DNA of 64,000 bases, taken from positions 7,432,810-7,496,809 of the forward strand of contig NC_092051.1 in the NCBI RefSeq assembly GCF_003086295.3, read 5' to 3'. The number at the start of each line of letters is the position of its first letter. Position 1 is the stretch's first letter. The translations under genes and the position numbers were made by a program. This document shows, piece after piece, positions 48,401 through 59,043 of the stretch. The DNA comes from Arachis hypogaea (Eukaryota > Streptophyta > Magnoliopsida > Fabales > Fabaceae). The notes under the pieces are model-generated. The model saw nothing but the letters and a program-made list of their open reading frames with translations, had not been told where the DNA came from and searched no databases.

Positions 48401-50914
48401 ACAGCTAAAGTACTGCCAAGGCAACCTGAGCGCTGTTCAATAACAATAAATAATCAATCAGCAACCGAAGCACCCAAAAATGCCAATAAAAAAAATTGAT
48501 CAAATACCATGTCTTATCGTAGCACACACATAAGAGTATACATATCCTTCTATCCCACACCCATGGTACTAAAATTTCAAATAATTCACACTTCTAAAAT
48601 GAAATAAGCTATTTTTTTAACACACACAGTTTGTTTCAACTTGCTTGTGCTGAAGATGTGGAAAGGTCATACAAATAAGACAATCACCTGAGCTAAAACC
48701 CATCCAACAAGCCAATCAATATCACTTCTGTGATTGCATATGACAAGGGCATGCTCTTTACCTGGAAATTTCAAAATAAGAATCATATTATTGATACACA
48801 AATTTCACAATAAACTTCCCCAACTCCTTTCTGGTATGCAAGCATACATCCGTAATACAAAAAGGCCAAATACACAGGGTAACAAAATACTTGCCCATCA
48901 ATTGGAACGTTTCATGATCTGTGAATACTTCAACCTGAAGGGAAAATGTTACAGAAGAAAGCTTTAATCATTCTGAATGCAACAGAATAAACTTAACCAA
49001 AAGAAATGTGGCTTTCAAATTACCGGTTTTCTTCCATTTATAATGTTTCTTGAAACTATCAAACAACCTAAGATATATTAGTTTTGACATTTGATTCAAT
49101 TTTAGTATTAGAATCAATGGAAGCATGTTTATTTCCCAATGAAACAACCTTGGCTGGAACATCTGTGCCTAATTACACAATATGGCTGAAATCTTTCCCT
49201 ACAAAGCATATTTGTGCACAACATGAATTAACTCATGAAAAATGAAAAAAATGCACCTCCTAAGGAGAAGGTAGAGATGATCAGGCCAAAAGGTTAACGT
49301 TACATATTCATAACAAAGAAATTCATTTTAAACATAATATAGAGACCCAAGCCAATATCTGCTTCTACTGTATATAATGGGGATTGAACTCAAAGCTTCC
49401 TAATTATAATACAAGATATTTAACATCTTGACTAATTTCACATTTGTTAATATTATACATATTTAATAAACAAAAGGGTGAATTAGACCCTATTAATACA
49501 ATAGTCTTTTAGAATGTTGCAAGGAAAGTGCAAAACAATGCTTTGTTCTGGTAAACAATCAACTAAATTAGTAGACAGTTACTGTGCATAGAAAAATATT
49601 GCAGAGGACATGGTACTGGTTTACCTTAACACCAGCCCACCAATCAATAAGCCATACAAGTTCCAGCCACAACAATTCTGCAACTACACGGTTGATCCGC
49701 CTGTGCAGATTCTTTGACAGAGGCCGTACAAGAACATAAGATACTGCCTGAGACAAGATATCAAGAAGGGAAAAATTAATTGAATTGATTCAAGATCCTT
49801 TCTGTTTTGGCTTCATATTATTGTTTTACTGAAAGAAAAGATGGATATATAAAACTTAACGACTATGCTACGTATACACCAAAATCAGCCACCAGTATAA
49901 AATACATATTGGAATACAAATACACATTGAAAATAAATTAAATCATACATGTATTTATACACAAATATATTGGTGATTGATTTTAGTGGCTGATTTTGGT
50001 GTATGAATAGCATTTTTAAAAACCTAATTTTATTCAGTAAATATTCCTCAGTATAAACAAATTATTCCAGTATACCACTAGGAAAATTCCTGCTTTCAAA
50101 CAGAGTTAATACAACAAAGGATCAACCAGCTTCCATATGCTGAAAGCATATGCGCCAAATTCATTCATGCCCAAAATAAACTTTTCAAGTTTACATTCCT
50201 TCCTTTCTATTATGCCTCATGAGTAAATTAATTAGTTAGAAAAACTGATTAGAAGTTAATTAGATAATATAGGCAGTTAGTTAGAAGTCTGTTTCATTTT
50301 TCCCTGCTCCCTTTGCACTCAAAGCGGCTGATATATATGTACCATTAGTGAGTTGAAATTAATTAATGAAGATTGATTCTCATTTTCTCACAGAACCTCT
50401 CCTTCACAATATGGTATCAGATGAAATTTTCTTCCGCGCTCTCGCTCTCATCTTTTCTTTTCGAACGAACTTTCCACAGAAAATTCAACTTTCCAGGAAA
50501 CTCAATCATTGGTCAATCATAACAGCAGCAACTCTATCACTGTTTCCCTTTTCATCTAAAAACAATGTTTGTCTATGGCACTTGAACTAAAATAGAAATG
50601 GTAACAAATCAGTAGTAGCAATGTGCCTAGACTATGAATCCATGATACAAAGCATAAACCCTAAACTCCCCTAGTTTAAACTATAGCAGTACTACTCTTA
50701 TCATAAAAATGAAGAATATTAATAGAAAAAAGAAGGAGATTTGCATGGAGATGCAGGAAATGATTATGACGTGAACTCCATTAACTAAGAAATCAAACAG
50801 TAAGTAGGAAGTAAGAAGAAGAAGTAGAAAAACCTGAATGAGATTAACAGCGAGGCCTGAAGTGAAGAAGAGGAGGCCAAATGGCACAACCACAGCAGCA
50901 GCTGCAATACCCAT
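45472..50914 (-). CDS. LPAT2: 1-acyl-sn-glycerol-3-phosphate acyltransferase (LPAT2-like)
   Basis: ER-membrane enzyme that acylates lysophosphatidic acid with acyl-CoA to phosphatidic acid in the Kennedy pathway. Eleven exons join into an unbroken 387-aa protein: 50914-50834, 49747-49625, 48934-48895, 48761-48688, 48432-48373, 48011-47934, 47725-47567, 47031-46906, 46119-46027, 45924-45838 and 45714-45472. The order of motifs matches Arabidopsis LPAT2 (about 389 aa). There is an N-terminal membrane segment (residues about 4-27), the catalytic HX4D box (H92-D97 in NHRSDIDW), the LFLER block, EGTR at 172-175, the VPAIYDV block, and two C-terminal membrane segments. All introns are GT-AG except intron 3, where only a GC donor keeps the frame. 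The start is the first ATG before a hydrophobic segment homologous to the family N-terminus. Confidence 0.95.
48762..48894 (-). other. GC-AG intron (intron 3 of LPAT2-like gene)
   Basis: On the minus strand exon 3 ends ..TTGATGG and the intron begins GCAAGTATT. It ends TTTCCAG before GTAAAGAGCATG. This join gives Met-Gly-Lys-Glu-His, as in relatives. Using the nearby GT donor (48890-48889) would create ATG GGC AAG TAA, an immediate stop. The donor GCAAGT fits the known consensus of GC-AG introns. Confidence 0.85.
49864..50013. mobile_element. Foldback MITE in intron 1 of the LPAT2-like gene
   Basis: Imperfect inverted repeats of about 28 bp run inwards from atgctacgta on the left and atgctattca on the complement of the right, both continuing TACACCAAAATCAGCCAC. 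The centre holds the tataaatacat-type text common to the degenerate AT-rich repeats elsewhere in the window. It lies well away from the splice sites. Confidence 0.7.
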
Positions 50915-51187
50915 TCAAGCCACACCTGAACCCAACTTACTTTTTCGATTCGATGTGAGTAAGAACTAAGAACGACTTAATTAACAGTAATTGGAATCTT
51001 AGTTTAATCCAATCGAAGAATCTGTTGGCGACTGTTTTGGAAATTGGAAAGAATGACAAGTTGGAATTCGAATGGAAATTGGGAAGGAAATGAGTGTTGC
51101 GTGGTAGGGTTGGGTCTCTGTTTTCGCCATATATTACAACAACATATCTTATTTTTTTAACAAATTTGGTAAGCAATTAATCACTAA

Positions 51188-51467
51188 GGAGAGTGCTATG
51201 ACCAGTAGAATTTGTGATGTTTAACCATCAATTAGTTGTTATTAATATTTTTAATAGTGTGAGATAATATTTACTGAAATATTTGGTAACAAAAAAAAAT
51301 CAGCCAAAAACAGCTATAATTTGTCTTATTTAGCATTAGACAAATTAATGAATGCTAAATAAGACAAGTTCTGACTGTTTTTTTTTGTTTCTCTAGCATT
51401 AATTATTTTTTTTTATTGATTAAGTACGGACCAGATTTCAACAAAAGTACTGACCCCAGACTTTTTC
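51188..51467. mobile_element. MITE family A, copy A7, with internal foldback insertion
   Basis: Flanked by aatcactaa (51179-51187) and aatcactac (51468-51476), 8 of 9 matching. It is longer than its relatives because about 110-140 bp inside (roughly 51262-51400) is a separate palindrome-bearing segment (cttatttagcatt...aatgctaaataag). It starts about 270 bp upstream of the LPAT2-like start codon, so it lies in or next to that promoter. Confidence 0.75.
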
Positions 51468-51536
51468 AATCACTACAAATAACAATTTATTTTTAATAAA
51501 TAAATTTTATTAATTTATACGCATAAATTTTGGTAA

Positions 51537-51773
51537 GGAAAAGTATAGGGTACCAACATATTATCTGTCAACTTATTGCTAACAATAATTAATTATTATA
51601 TTTTAAACACATATATAAAGAGACACATCCAAAAAATATATATATAAAGACATTTCTATTAAACACAGTCATAAAAAAAATATTTTTATTAGACACATCC
51701 ACAAAGACACTTTCATTAAACACAATTATAAATAAGAATTGACAGAAATGCTGTTGGTAACGTAGTGAAATTA
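51537..51773. mobile_element. MITE family G, copy 2
   Basis: Flanked by ttttggtaa (51528-51536) and ttttgataa (51774-51782), 8 of 9 matching. The body closely matches 11309-11556, including the acacatccacaaagacactt-type units. Confidence 0.75.
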
Positions 51774-52868
51774 TTTTGATAAATATACAAACAAATTGTA
51801 TTAATTTATATGTATATATTTTAATAAAAATAAATATAAATTACATATTTTTTATACACAAATTTTTATAAATATTAGTATAAACTATTATTGAAGAAAT
51901 ATTAATCTAAAATAATAATATTTATAGACTCTACGTAACATACTAACATTGTTGAATTTTTAATGGATAATATCATAAATTTAATTTTGGTTCAGTAAAG
52001 GATTTTGTAGGTTATCTAATTAGATTTATAAGTTTAGCTGATGTGTTAGATAATAGATTTAAAAAATTAATTAATTTTACTAATATAATAATGTATAATT
52101 AATGTCTGTACAAAACTTTTTTATATTAATGTACATAAAACTTAAATCTGAATCACATTATTTGTATATAAATATAAAAATTTAATTTTTAATTCATATT
52201 AGATTTTCTTAATTAATAAAATAAAAGTGTATAAATAGCAAAATTTCTAATTTAATGCATGTTCTTCTCTTTTACTGCATTATTATATTACATGTTAAAT
52301 TTGCATTATATACTCCAATATAATACAGATATAGCAAAGAATTGTTTATAGCACACTCGTTAACCTTATTAATAATAAATTATTTTATAAAAAAAAGTGA
52401 ATAAAACATTGTCAATGAATTGAATTTTTCGATTTTTAAATTTTTAATAAACAATTTTATATTAAATATCTTATTAAGTATTTTAAAAGTACTAATTAAC
52501 AGGACCTATACAATAATAATAAGAATAATAATGTGTGCATAGTACTATAGGATCACTTATAAAAAAAAAAAATACAAAATAATAGTCAATTATTTATTTA
52601 TGTTTAATCAATTAAAATCACCGCCCAATTCAGATCTGTGCATTATTGCTCCCTTCCCATCTTATTCATTAAATTTTAACGTGTGCCTTGTAATGTCCAC
52701 TCATTATCATTAACCATTCCTTCAGATACCCCTTTATCCATTCAGATGTTGATGTAAACATCTTAGTTCCCTCAAAATTTAAGTTCCTCTTGTCTTTTCT
52801 TCCATCAAATAATGTTATACCTCTAACTAAATCCATCGCACCCATCAACATATATAAAAAAAAAAAAA

Positions 52869-53231
52869 GGTATAAGGAGCCAATGAAATATTTGTATAAT
52901 GTGTACAATAGAGATTTAGGGATGTTCGATTCAATATTAGAGATATAACTATTATTGTTATCTTTTTCCATCAGCTGAAATTTTTGGGATGAGTGGTATC
53001 ATGACATGGTATCAGAGTTCTAGATTCGAAAGGTCAAGAGTTTGATTCTTGGTGAACCCAAAATTAGTTTTGGGATGAGATGTTTATTATCCCTAGTATC
53101 CAGACGAGATGTATATTATGCTAGTACCCATATGGTTATTCTGAATAGTATGGGTGATGTTCATTTTTTAATTCATATAACTCATTGACTCATTGTACAC
53201 ATTGTATAAATATTCCTGGCTCCTTAGCAGG
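52869..53231. mobile_element. Element with about 40-bp terminal inverted repeats
   Basis: The left end (GGTATAAGGAGCCAATGAAA, then tatttgtataatgtgtaca) is mirrored by tgtacacattgtataaatat...ctggctcctta at the right. The interior holds a tggtatcagag string (53007-53017) resembling an initiator-tRNA primer site, but no LTR is next to it. Poly-A/T runs abut both ends. Confidence 0.55.
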
Positions 53232-53921
53232 ATTCAAAAAAAAAAAAGACTTTTATAATTTGTTTTAATTTTTTCTCAGAATCAAACACAACTTTAATAA
53301 TTGATTATTAATGATCATATATATATATATATATATATATTGAAAAAATTATAGTTTGGTAGGCATGTTAAAGTTCTATGTACTCATTCATTCTTACATA
53401 AAGGAGAATTAAGTTAAGCTTAGGTAAAATGGTTATGAAGAAGTTAGCTTCTATTATTTAATTTGGTAGGTAAGCTAACTAGTATAATTTTCCAAGGTTT
53501 TTAAGCTTTGTGTTTGTAGTTGTGGGGTGAGATTCGGAAATTAAGTAAGTATGTGAGTGTGTGAGTCAACCAAACATAGCAACGAAGTAAATGCCAACCT
53601 CCAACCACCATTTTCATATTCTCATTAATGGATGGAACCTCCATAGACAATTAGGCATGTTCTGATGTTCATGTTATCCCTCCATTTTCATATTTACCAG
53701 TTACCACTAGTCACTAGAGTCTAGAAAGGAGAAAACAATAGTGGTGGTCCCATATGTCTGATTTCTTAATTGGGTCAAGAGCCCACTATCCTTAACCATC
53801 CTAAATGAATATAGGCCCAAATTATATAGGACCGAGTGCCCAACAACAACCTGAGTAGTGACACATAAAAACCCACGACCTAAATTGTTGTTGTCTAAGA
53901 ACATTATGCAATGCCAATTAG

Positions 53922-54045
53922 CCTTGGCTCTAATGGCATTTCTCCCCCCTCCCCACCTCAAGGTCTAGGGTTCAAATCCTAGAAAATGCAATTGAGGAAA
54001 AATGTAATAAAATATGTGAGGAGTGTGTGGGTGTGTTGTGTCCAG
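53922..54045 (+). mobile_element. tRNA-derived SINE, family J
   Basis: A tRNA-like head with an A-box-like TTGGCTCTAATGGCAT and a good B box, GGGTTCAAATCC. A body (aaaatgcaattgagg) and a GT-rich tail (gaggagtgtgtgggtgtg) follow. Flanking duplications are not evident. An authentic tRNA gene is unlikely, because no acceptor stem can be paired. Confidence 0.6.
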
Positions 54046-54169
54046 AAATATAATATAGCAAATCATAGTCCATAAAATAAAATCTCGAACAATAGGGTTA
54101 GGATTTTTCAATGAGTGAAATTACTAAAAGAACTCCTATATTAGAAATAAAGTAAGGGTAGTAAGTTCA

Positions 54170-54310
54170 AAAATTCGGGGAATTATCGGAGATGGGACGA
54201 GGATCCTCGGTCAGGTCCCCGCACCTGTCTCGGAAAAATTTCGCTCCTTATTCCCATTACGATCCTGCAGAAATCTCCACTTCCTGAGGATTTTTGACAC
54301 CCCTACATTG
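54170..54310. mobile_element. Fragment of a GC-rich hAT-like repeat
   Basis: A patch richer in G and C (ggggaattatcgg, ggtccccgcacctgtctc) ends in gatttttgacacccctac, reminiscent of the GGGTGTCAAA ends of GC-rich foldbacks like the one at 4034-5036. Assignment by resemblance only. Confidence 0.35.
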
Positions 54311-54520
54311 GTGCCATGTCTTTATTTCATTTTTTGATTAAAATAGACAAGATAAAAGACATAAAAATTACTAAAATGTGTCATTAAAAAAAAAAACTAA
54401 AATAACATCTTTTATTAAAATAATTAATTAATAAGTAGAGTGGCATAAGAACTTAAGAAGAGAAACGAGGAATTATATAGACAGAGTAATGACATTTTGA
54501 TGCGAGAAAATTTCATTAAA

Positions 54521-54529
54521 TTATATATA
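54521..54529 (+). promoter_or_regulatory. Putative TATA box for the small peptide gene
   Basis: TTATATATA lies 112 bp upstream of the ATG at 54641. Transcription about 30 bp downstream would give a 5' UTR of about 90 nt. Confidence 0.4.
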
Positions 54530-54640
54530 CTTTGAACACAGGTATCAAATTAAAGTGATTTTCCCCCATCCATCCCCCGTAATATAGAGTCTTATTAGTC
54601 TTGTGATCAGCACAAGAGAAGGAAGAGAAGAGTGAGAAGC

Positions 54641-54841
54641 ATGCTTCAGCTTGTGTTTGCTGTGGCATTCTCAGCTGTGCCCTTAACCTTGTATATTCCA
54701 CCAATAAGGAGCTTCAACCTCTTTGTCAACACAATTCAACACTTTCTCAGAGATTGCACCCTTTTCTCTCTTCATCTTTATCCACGCATCACTCTTGCTC
54801 TCTCTCGCATCTTCACCAACATCTTCCATCTTACCTGGTAG
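54641..54841 (+). CDS. Small membrane-associated peptide, 66 aa, conserved-looking
   Basis: The frame starting MLQLVFAVAFSAVPLTLYIP encodes 66 residues ending TW before TAG. A hydrophobic N-terminal half (signal peptide or single membrane segment, residues 1-22) is followed by PPIRSFNLFVNTIQ and a basic, amphipathic C-terminal part. From memory, short plant proteins with the same opening (MLQLFF.AFSA.PLTLY.PPIR) occur in many dicots as uncharacterised small proteins of 60-75 aa. I recognise the pattern but no function. The purine-rich leader (aagagaaggaagagaagag) and the TATA-like motif at the right distance support a real gene. No frame disruption is seen. Confidence 0.65.
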   Translation: MLQLVFAVAFSAVPLTLYIPPIRSFNLFVNTIQHFLRDCTLFSLHLYPRITLALSRIFTNIFHLTW

Positions 54842-56206
54842 ATCATACTCATTCATCCATCTTCTCTATTTTTTATGTATATTTTTCTTGTAACTTTTAA
54901 CTTCTCTCTTCTATGTTGTAATAATTCTGGAAAATTATACTTGTTTTTTTTGGAACTTTTGAGATGGGATGAAACTTTTTTAAATAAGAAAGTGGATTAA
55001 AATTTTATTGGATTATTTTGCAAGCACCATTCCAATTGTAAATAGTGGATGAATGTTAGTTGATTGATCCTCGATCCCTCTTTCAACAGAGTGGGCACAT
55101 ATCTTAGGAATACCTTTAAATTTGATTATTCATTTGTCATCTCTACTTTGCAAAGGAATGAAGAAGATTTAATTACATTAGAGTACTCATAACTAAGAAC
55201 TCAAACACACACACGTGTTTATTCCTTTCTGTCAGATTAGAAGTACACGTAACACGCTTCGGTTTCACCGTCCTGATTCCGCTTATTGCAGCGTTGGATG
55301 GAAGAAAAATAGGGCTAATTTTTTTAATATAGAAAAAATATTGATAGTTTATTTTTTAAAAAAAAAAATGGGACTATTTGGTATAATTACAATTGAGTAA
55401 ATTTTGTAGTTAGAAAATTAACACGTAGGGAAGGTTTTGCAACAAGTGGTGAGCGTGTTGCCCAACACATGAGAGATGTGTTGTTCATGTAGCCAACACG
55501 CGGAGAGTATGTTAAATAATTTGTTTTTTAGATTTTGTTAGACAGATAATAATTTTTGTTAACAATATAAATAATTGGTTTTAAAATTGGCCTAATAAAT
55601 TAAAAATACAATACACTCTAAATTATTTATCTAAATTTTAATATTAGGATAATCATTCGTACACTTAGTGAATTAAATATTCGATATATTTATTATTCAC
55701 ATTATTTAATATTTTTATTGTCTACCTATATCTTTTTTTTCTATAATATTATAATATATTTCAAATATTAATATTCAAATAAAACATCATCTTTATTTTT
55801 ATATTAAAAATAATTTTCAAAAAAATAATACTAAAAATATCTAAATCAAAGTCAACCTTATCAAATAATAAATAGGAGAAAACCAGCATGATCTACTTTA
55901 TTATTGTTGATTTCATTTTCTAAAATAGCGTTACTCAACTAAATAAATAAATAAATACGTCTATGACTATTGGATTGCACACTTGTGGACGTGGCAGCAT
56001 GTCCTCTTTAACAAGTATTAAAACAAAAAAAAAATGGCTATGAAAGTGACCAAATGAATGTGACTTTTTTATTTATCTAAATATAAAAAATATTTTAATA
56101 TTTTAAATACGCACAATACAAAAATGTTATCAGGTCAATTTATATAAAATTTTTACAAAATAAATTTTGCCATCATTTTAGATATAACGTCTGAAAAATA
56201 GAGTCA
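54842..56206. other. Intergenic, no recognised gene
   Basis: Presumably begins with the 3' UTR of the small peptide gene. Contains a family F MITE (55528-55737). 55195-55510 is less AT-rich but has no assignable frame. Confidence 0.5.
55528..55737. mobile_element. MITE family F, copy 3
   Basis: Closely parallels 1019-1227 (aatattaggataatcattcg, tattcgatatatttattatt, tgtctacctata). The boundaries are approximate. Confidence 0.6.
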
Positions 56207-56465
56207 GACATGTTAAAGATATTTTTGATATATCATTAAAGATATTTTTGATATATCATTCGTAAAATGAAAGAATATCATTTTTACTTTATCATTCGTA
56301 AAATAAAAGAGTGTCATTTCTGTTTTATTACCCATAAAATAAGTGAAAAGAAGCACGAGAGAATAGAGCAAGAACACGAGGAAGGAATAGAGTAGAAATA
56401 GAAAGAAAATATAAAGAAGAAAAATAGAGTAAAAAAATTATTTTTTTTAATATAGGACGAAAAAG
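56207..56465. repeat. Left direct repeat flanking the MULE remnant
   Basis: About 250 bp, with the same orientation and order as 58385-58610. It opens with gacatgttaaagatattttt and contains about two and a half copies of a 36-bp unit (tatcattcgtaaaatgaaag...). An A/G-rich stretch and a poly-T run follow. It also holds a 23-bp tandem duplication (aaagatatttttgatatatc and following, about 56214-56260). Confidence 0.75.
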
Positions 56466-56599
56466 ACAAAAAAACCTTATGAAAAACAACACTATAACGG
56501 TCCAAGGTGTTGCCGACATAGTTCGGATGTGTTTGGAGATCAACGATTGTACCTGACACGACTACAATTAATTAGAACCATGCCGTATGGATTGCAAGT

Positions 56600-57884
56600 C
56601 ATAAATTGACAAAACTTTCAATTGACATGGTTACCTGGAATGAAAGTTTGCAGTGCGTTGAAATAAGCTGGTCGTATGACGCATCCCAATCACCATAATT
56701 TTTCGCAATTACCTTTTGCTTTGCTTGCCACACCTTCTTGTAAGAAACCTTGTACCCATATGCTGACTCGACTGAACCTTGCAGCACCTTTATGCAAATA
56801 GTAGCATCTACTTTTACCATGGGATATATATGGTGGCAGATGACGTCGCTATCAAGTTGAGCATGATCTTGCGACATGGAGCTTGCCAAACAACTGTGAG
56901 GACCTTCGTATTTTCGGACCACCCAATATCTGGAGGCCCTTGTCTTTGCAACTCGAACCGACCAACGGCATTGGTCCCCAAACTGCTTGCATCGACATAC
57001 ATACCTAGCTTGATCTGACTCTACAACCTTGTATTCCGCACTTCTACGAATATTGTAGTTATTTACGGCAAGCATAGCAGTTTCTCTATTAAGAAATTTC
57101 AGACCGACCTCCAGCTCCATCTCACTGGACAAAGCATAGTTGCTAGGTGTGTCTTCAGCGGTGGTCGAACCATTGCACCGAGATTTAAAGACAGAAAGTG
57201 GCCTGGAGTACCGCTTGATCCACCACCTGATTCAACATGACTCGGAAGATCCCTCTCGCGGTGAACAGGTTGGGTTTCAGGAACCACTTCTGCTTCTTCA
57301 CCACCGTCATCTTCGATCTCATCTTCGTCGGACGTGTCTGCCAACCCACCGACAATATCTTCTGGGGATGCAACTCAGTTAGACGGGGGAGGACGTCGAG
57401 AACAATTTCCTGCTACTTGTCCGTGCGTCACAAAGGCGTTGAATGGGGGACTCCGAGCTCTAAGAATCTCCTGGAATGGCATCAAATCAACGACACCAAC
57501 ATTTCCAGGTTGCACCACATTATTGGAACTAGAGGAGCTTCCACCAACATCTTGGAGACAAACACATAGTTCCAACGAGTAGATACTTCCAATGCTCCGA
57601 TGATAAGAAAACATCATCGAAACTTGTTGGTCAGACTTAATCTGCATTTTCTAATATGCAAACGAGTTGGCAACCGCAACTGGCATTCTATAAGTCAACT
57701 TCGTGATTTCCTTCTTTCCGACCAGACCGGTATTCATTAGGATCACATTCTTCAGCTCTTCGAACAACGTCTACGGAGGAATCATTATCCACAGTGGATC
57801 ATCACAAACAAATGTAATACCTTCATATGTGAGAGAAATTTTTCCATTTGAGTATACAACAACGTACACATTTTCGGTGGCCAT
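56600..57884 (-). pseudogene. Mutator-like (MULE/MuDR) transposase N-terminus, broken
   Basis: Starts at ATG 57884 (MATENVYVVVYSNGKIS) and reads through the N-terminal region of a plant MuDR-type transposase. It ends with the MULE DNA-binding domain: MELEVGLKFLNRETAMLAVN, a C..C..H.C zinc-finger-like stretch (CRCKQFGDQCRWSV...GPHSC), then a helical part to YGDWDASYDQL. Breaks: two in-frame TAG codons that look like Gln-to-stop changes (about 57770 and 57660), a third stop after PPPSN (about 57375), and a frameshift near 57165-57185. It is cut off after about 56640, before the DDE catalytic domain and the C-terminal zinc knuckle. It cannot be an active transposase. Open frames on the plus strand here are shadows. 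Confidence 0.85.
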
Positions 57885-58029
57885 GGACACTACAAAATAC
57901 CCACTACAGAATTTTACAAAGAAGAGAAAGACATAGAGAAAAGAGAGAGTCGTTGGAGTAGAAATTTTCCGTCACACAACAAAAATTTCCATCCATGCTT
58001 GCAAACTGCCTGCCCCGTCCCTTTATATA

Positions 58030-58290
58030 GCGAATTCCGGGCTCCATTTCGTGTGGAGTACAGTTGATGTGGTTCTATTTCGCGTCCGGCTCGATAGAGT
58101 TGCCCATGGTGTGCCAATTCGCGTGTACCAGCTTGGAGTTGCACCAATTCGCGGACACTGTACCTGAGGTACCATTTCGTGTCTGCTATTCCTATATTGG
58201 AACCCTGGCCCATTTCGTGGGCGGCTCCCCTGAATTGGCATGCAAACTCATTTCGTGGGTAACGTACACGAATTGGGACTGCGTACTCTT
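58030..58290 (-). repeat. Degenerate array of CRCGAAWTGG units upstream of MULE ATG
   Basis: Read on the minus strand, at least seven short cores of the form C(A/G)CGAA(A/T)TGG occur between about 58044 and 58275, spaced roughly 30-45 bp, with unlike spacers. One further core (cacgaattggg near 58267) lies in the opposite orientation. The stretch is less AT-rich than its surroundings and lies about 150 bp upstream of the transposase start, in its leader or subterminal region. Confidence 0.6.
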
Positions 58291-58384
58291 GGAATTATTT
58301 TCATCCATACGTAATTAGAGAATTAAAGTTTTTTCCTTATTTATTTTAATAAAAAAGTCCAGATGCAGCACCTACGTAGAATTT

Positions 58385-58610
58385 GACATATTAGAGTCAT
58401 TTTTGATGCGTCATTCATAAAATGAGAGGACATCATTTCTATTTTTGTCATCCGTAAAATAGAAGAATGTCATTTGTGCTTCATGACTCATGAAATGGGT
58501 GAAACATGAGAAAGTAGAGCAAAAGTATGAAAAAGAGAGAGAGTAAAAAAAAAAAAAAATAATAAAGAAAACACAGAATAGAGGAGATTATTTTTTTTCT
58601 ATGACAAATA
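58385..58610. repeat. Right direct repeat flanking the MULE remnant
   Basis: Direct copy of 56207-56465, including the same 36-bp tandem unit (gtcattcataaaatgagagg..., gtcatccgtaaaatagaaga...), then gtagagcaaaagtatgaaaa and a poly-A/T run. It lacks the 23-bp internal duplication. Confidence 0.75.
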
Positions 58611-58900
58611 TGTATAACCTGAATTTTAGCTTGAAAAGAAAAAATGCATATTGAAGAAGACAGAAAGAATAAAATGAATGTTAGAAGGAGGAAAAAATTA
58701 GGGCAACACATAATATATTAGATTGTCATATATTAAATTATAGGTGAAACCACAGATGAAATTAATATAAAGTTGATAATAGAGAATCGTTATAAAATTT
58801 AGGGCAAAAAACAAAAATAAGTCAAGGAAAAAAATAATTTACGTGAATAAGCCAAAACGAAAACTGTTTCATGAATCCACCAACGCATATTTATATGTAG
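58611..58900. other. Intergenic, no recognised gene
   Basis: AT-rich linker between two repeat arrays. Confidence 0.5.
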
Positions 58901-59043
58901 TTCGAACCAGCTTGGTTCGAACTCCATTTCTACATAATTCGAACCAGTTTGGTTCGAATTACACACAAACACACGCACACACTAATTCGAACCAGCTTGG
59001 TTCGAATTACACACACAGTAATTCATTGTATAATTCGAATTAT
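58901..59043. repeat. Array of TTCGAACC-N5-GGTTCGAA palindromes
   Basis: Three 21-bp palindromes with 8-bp arms start at 58901, 58938 and 58986, with the spacer agctt or agttt. A shorter palindrome, ATAATTCGAATTAT, follows at about 59030-59043. They are separated by CA-rich spacers. Each unit could form a hairpin or bind a dimeric protein. Confidence 0.8.

Larger units (their letters stand above)
51783..54520. other. Intergenic, no recognised gene
   Basis: Two frames (52669-52971 and 53707-53961, both minus) have no known motif, and the second runs into a SINE. Mostly AT-rich and repeat-derived; the individual elements are listed separately. A (TA)n tract lies at 53316-53340. Confidence 0.5.

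Noticed and set aside
53007..53017. tggtatcagag, like the initiator-Met tRNA primer-binding site of copia elements
   Set aside because: No LTR ends immediately upstream, and the string lies within a TIR-bounded element and a dispersed repeat with copies near 8878.
53922..54045. Possible tRNA gene (B box GGGTTCAAATCC)
   Set aside because: No acceptor or anticodon stem can be paired and the sequence continues into a GT-rich tail, so it fits a SINE.
57140..57582. Plus-strand frames opposite the MULE remnant
   Set aside because: They are antisense shadows; the minus strand carries the recognisable transposase sequence.
58901..59043. CRISPR-like array of palindromic repeats with spacers
   Set aside because: The context is a plant nuclear genome. 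There are only three units, the spacers differ in size and are CA-rich, and no cas genes are present.
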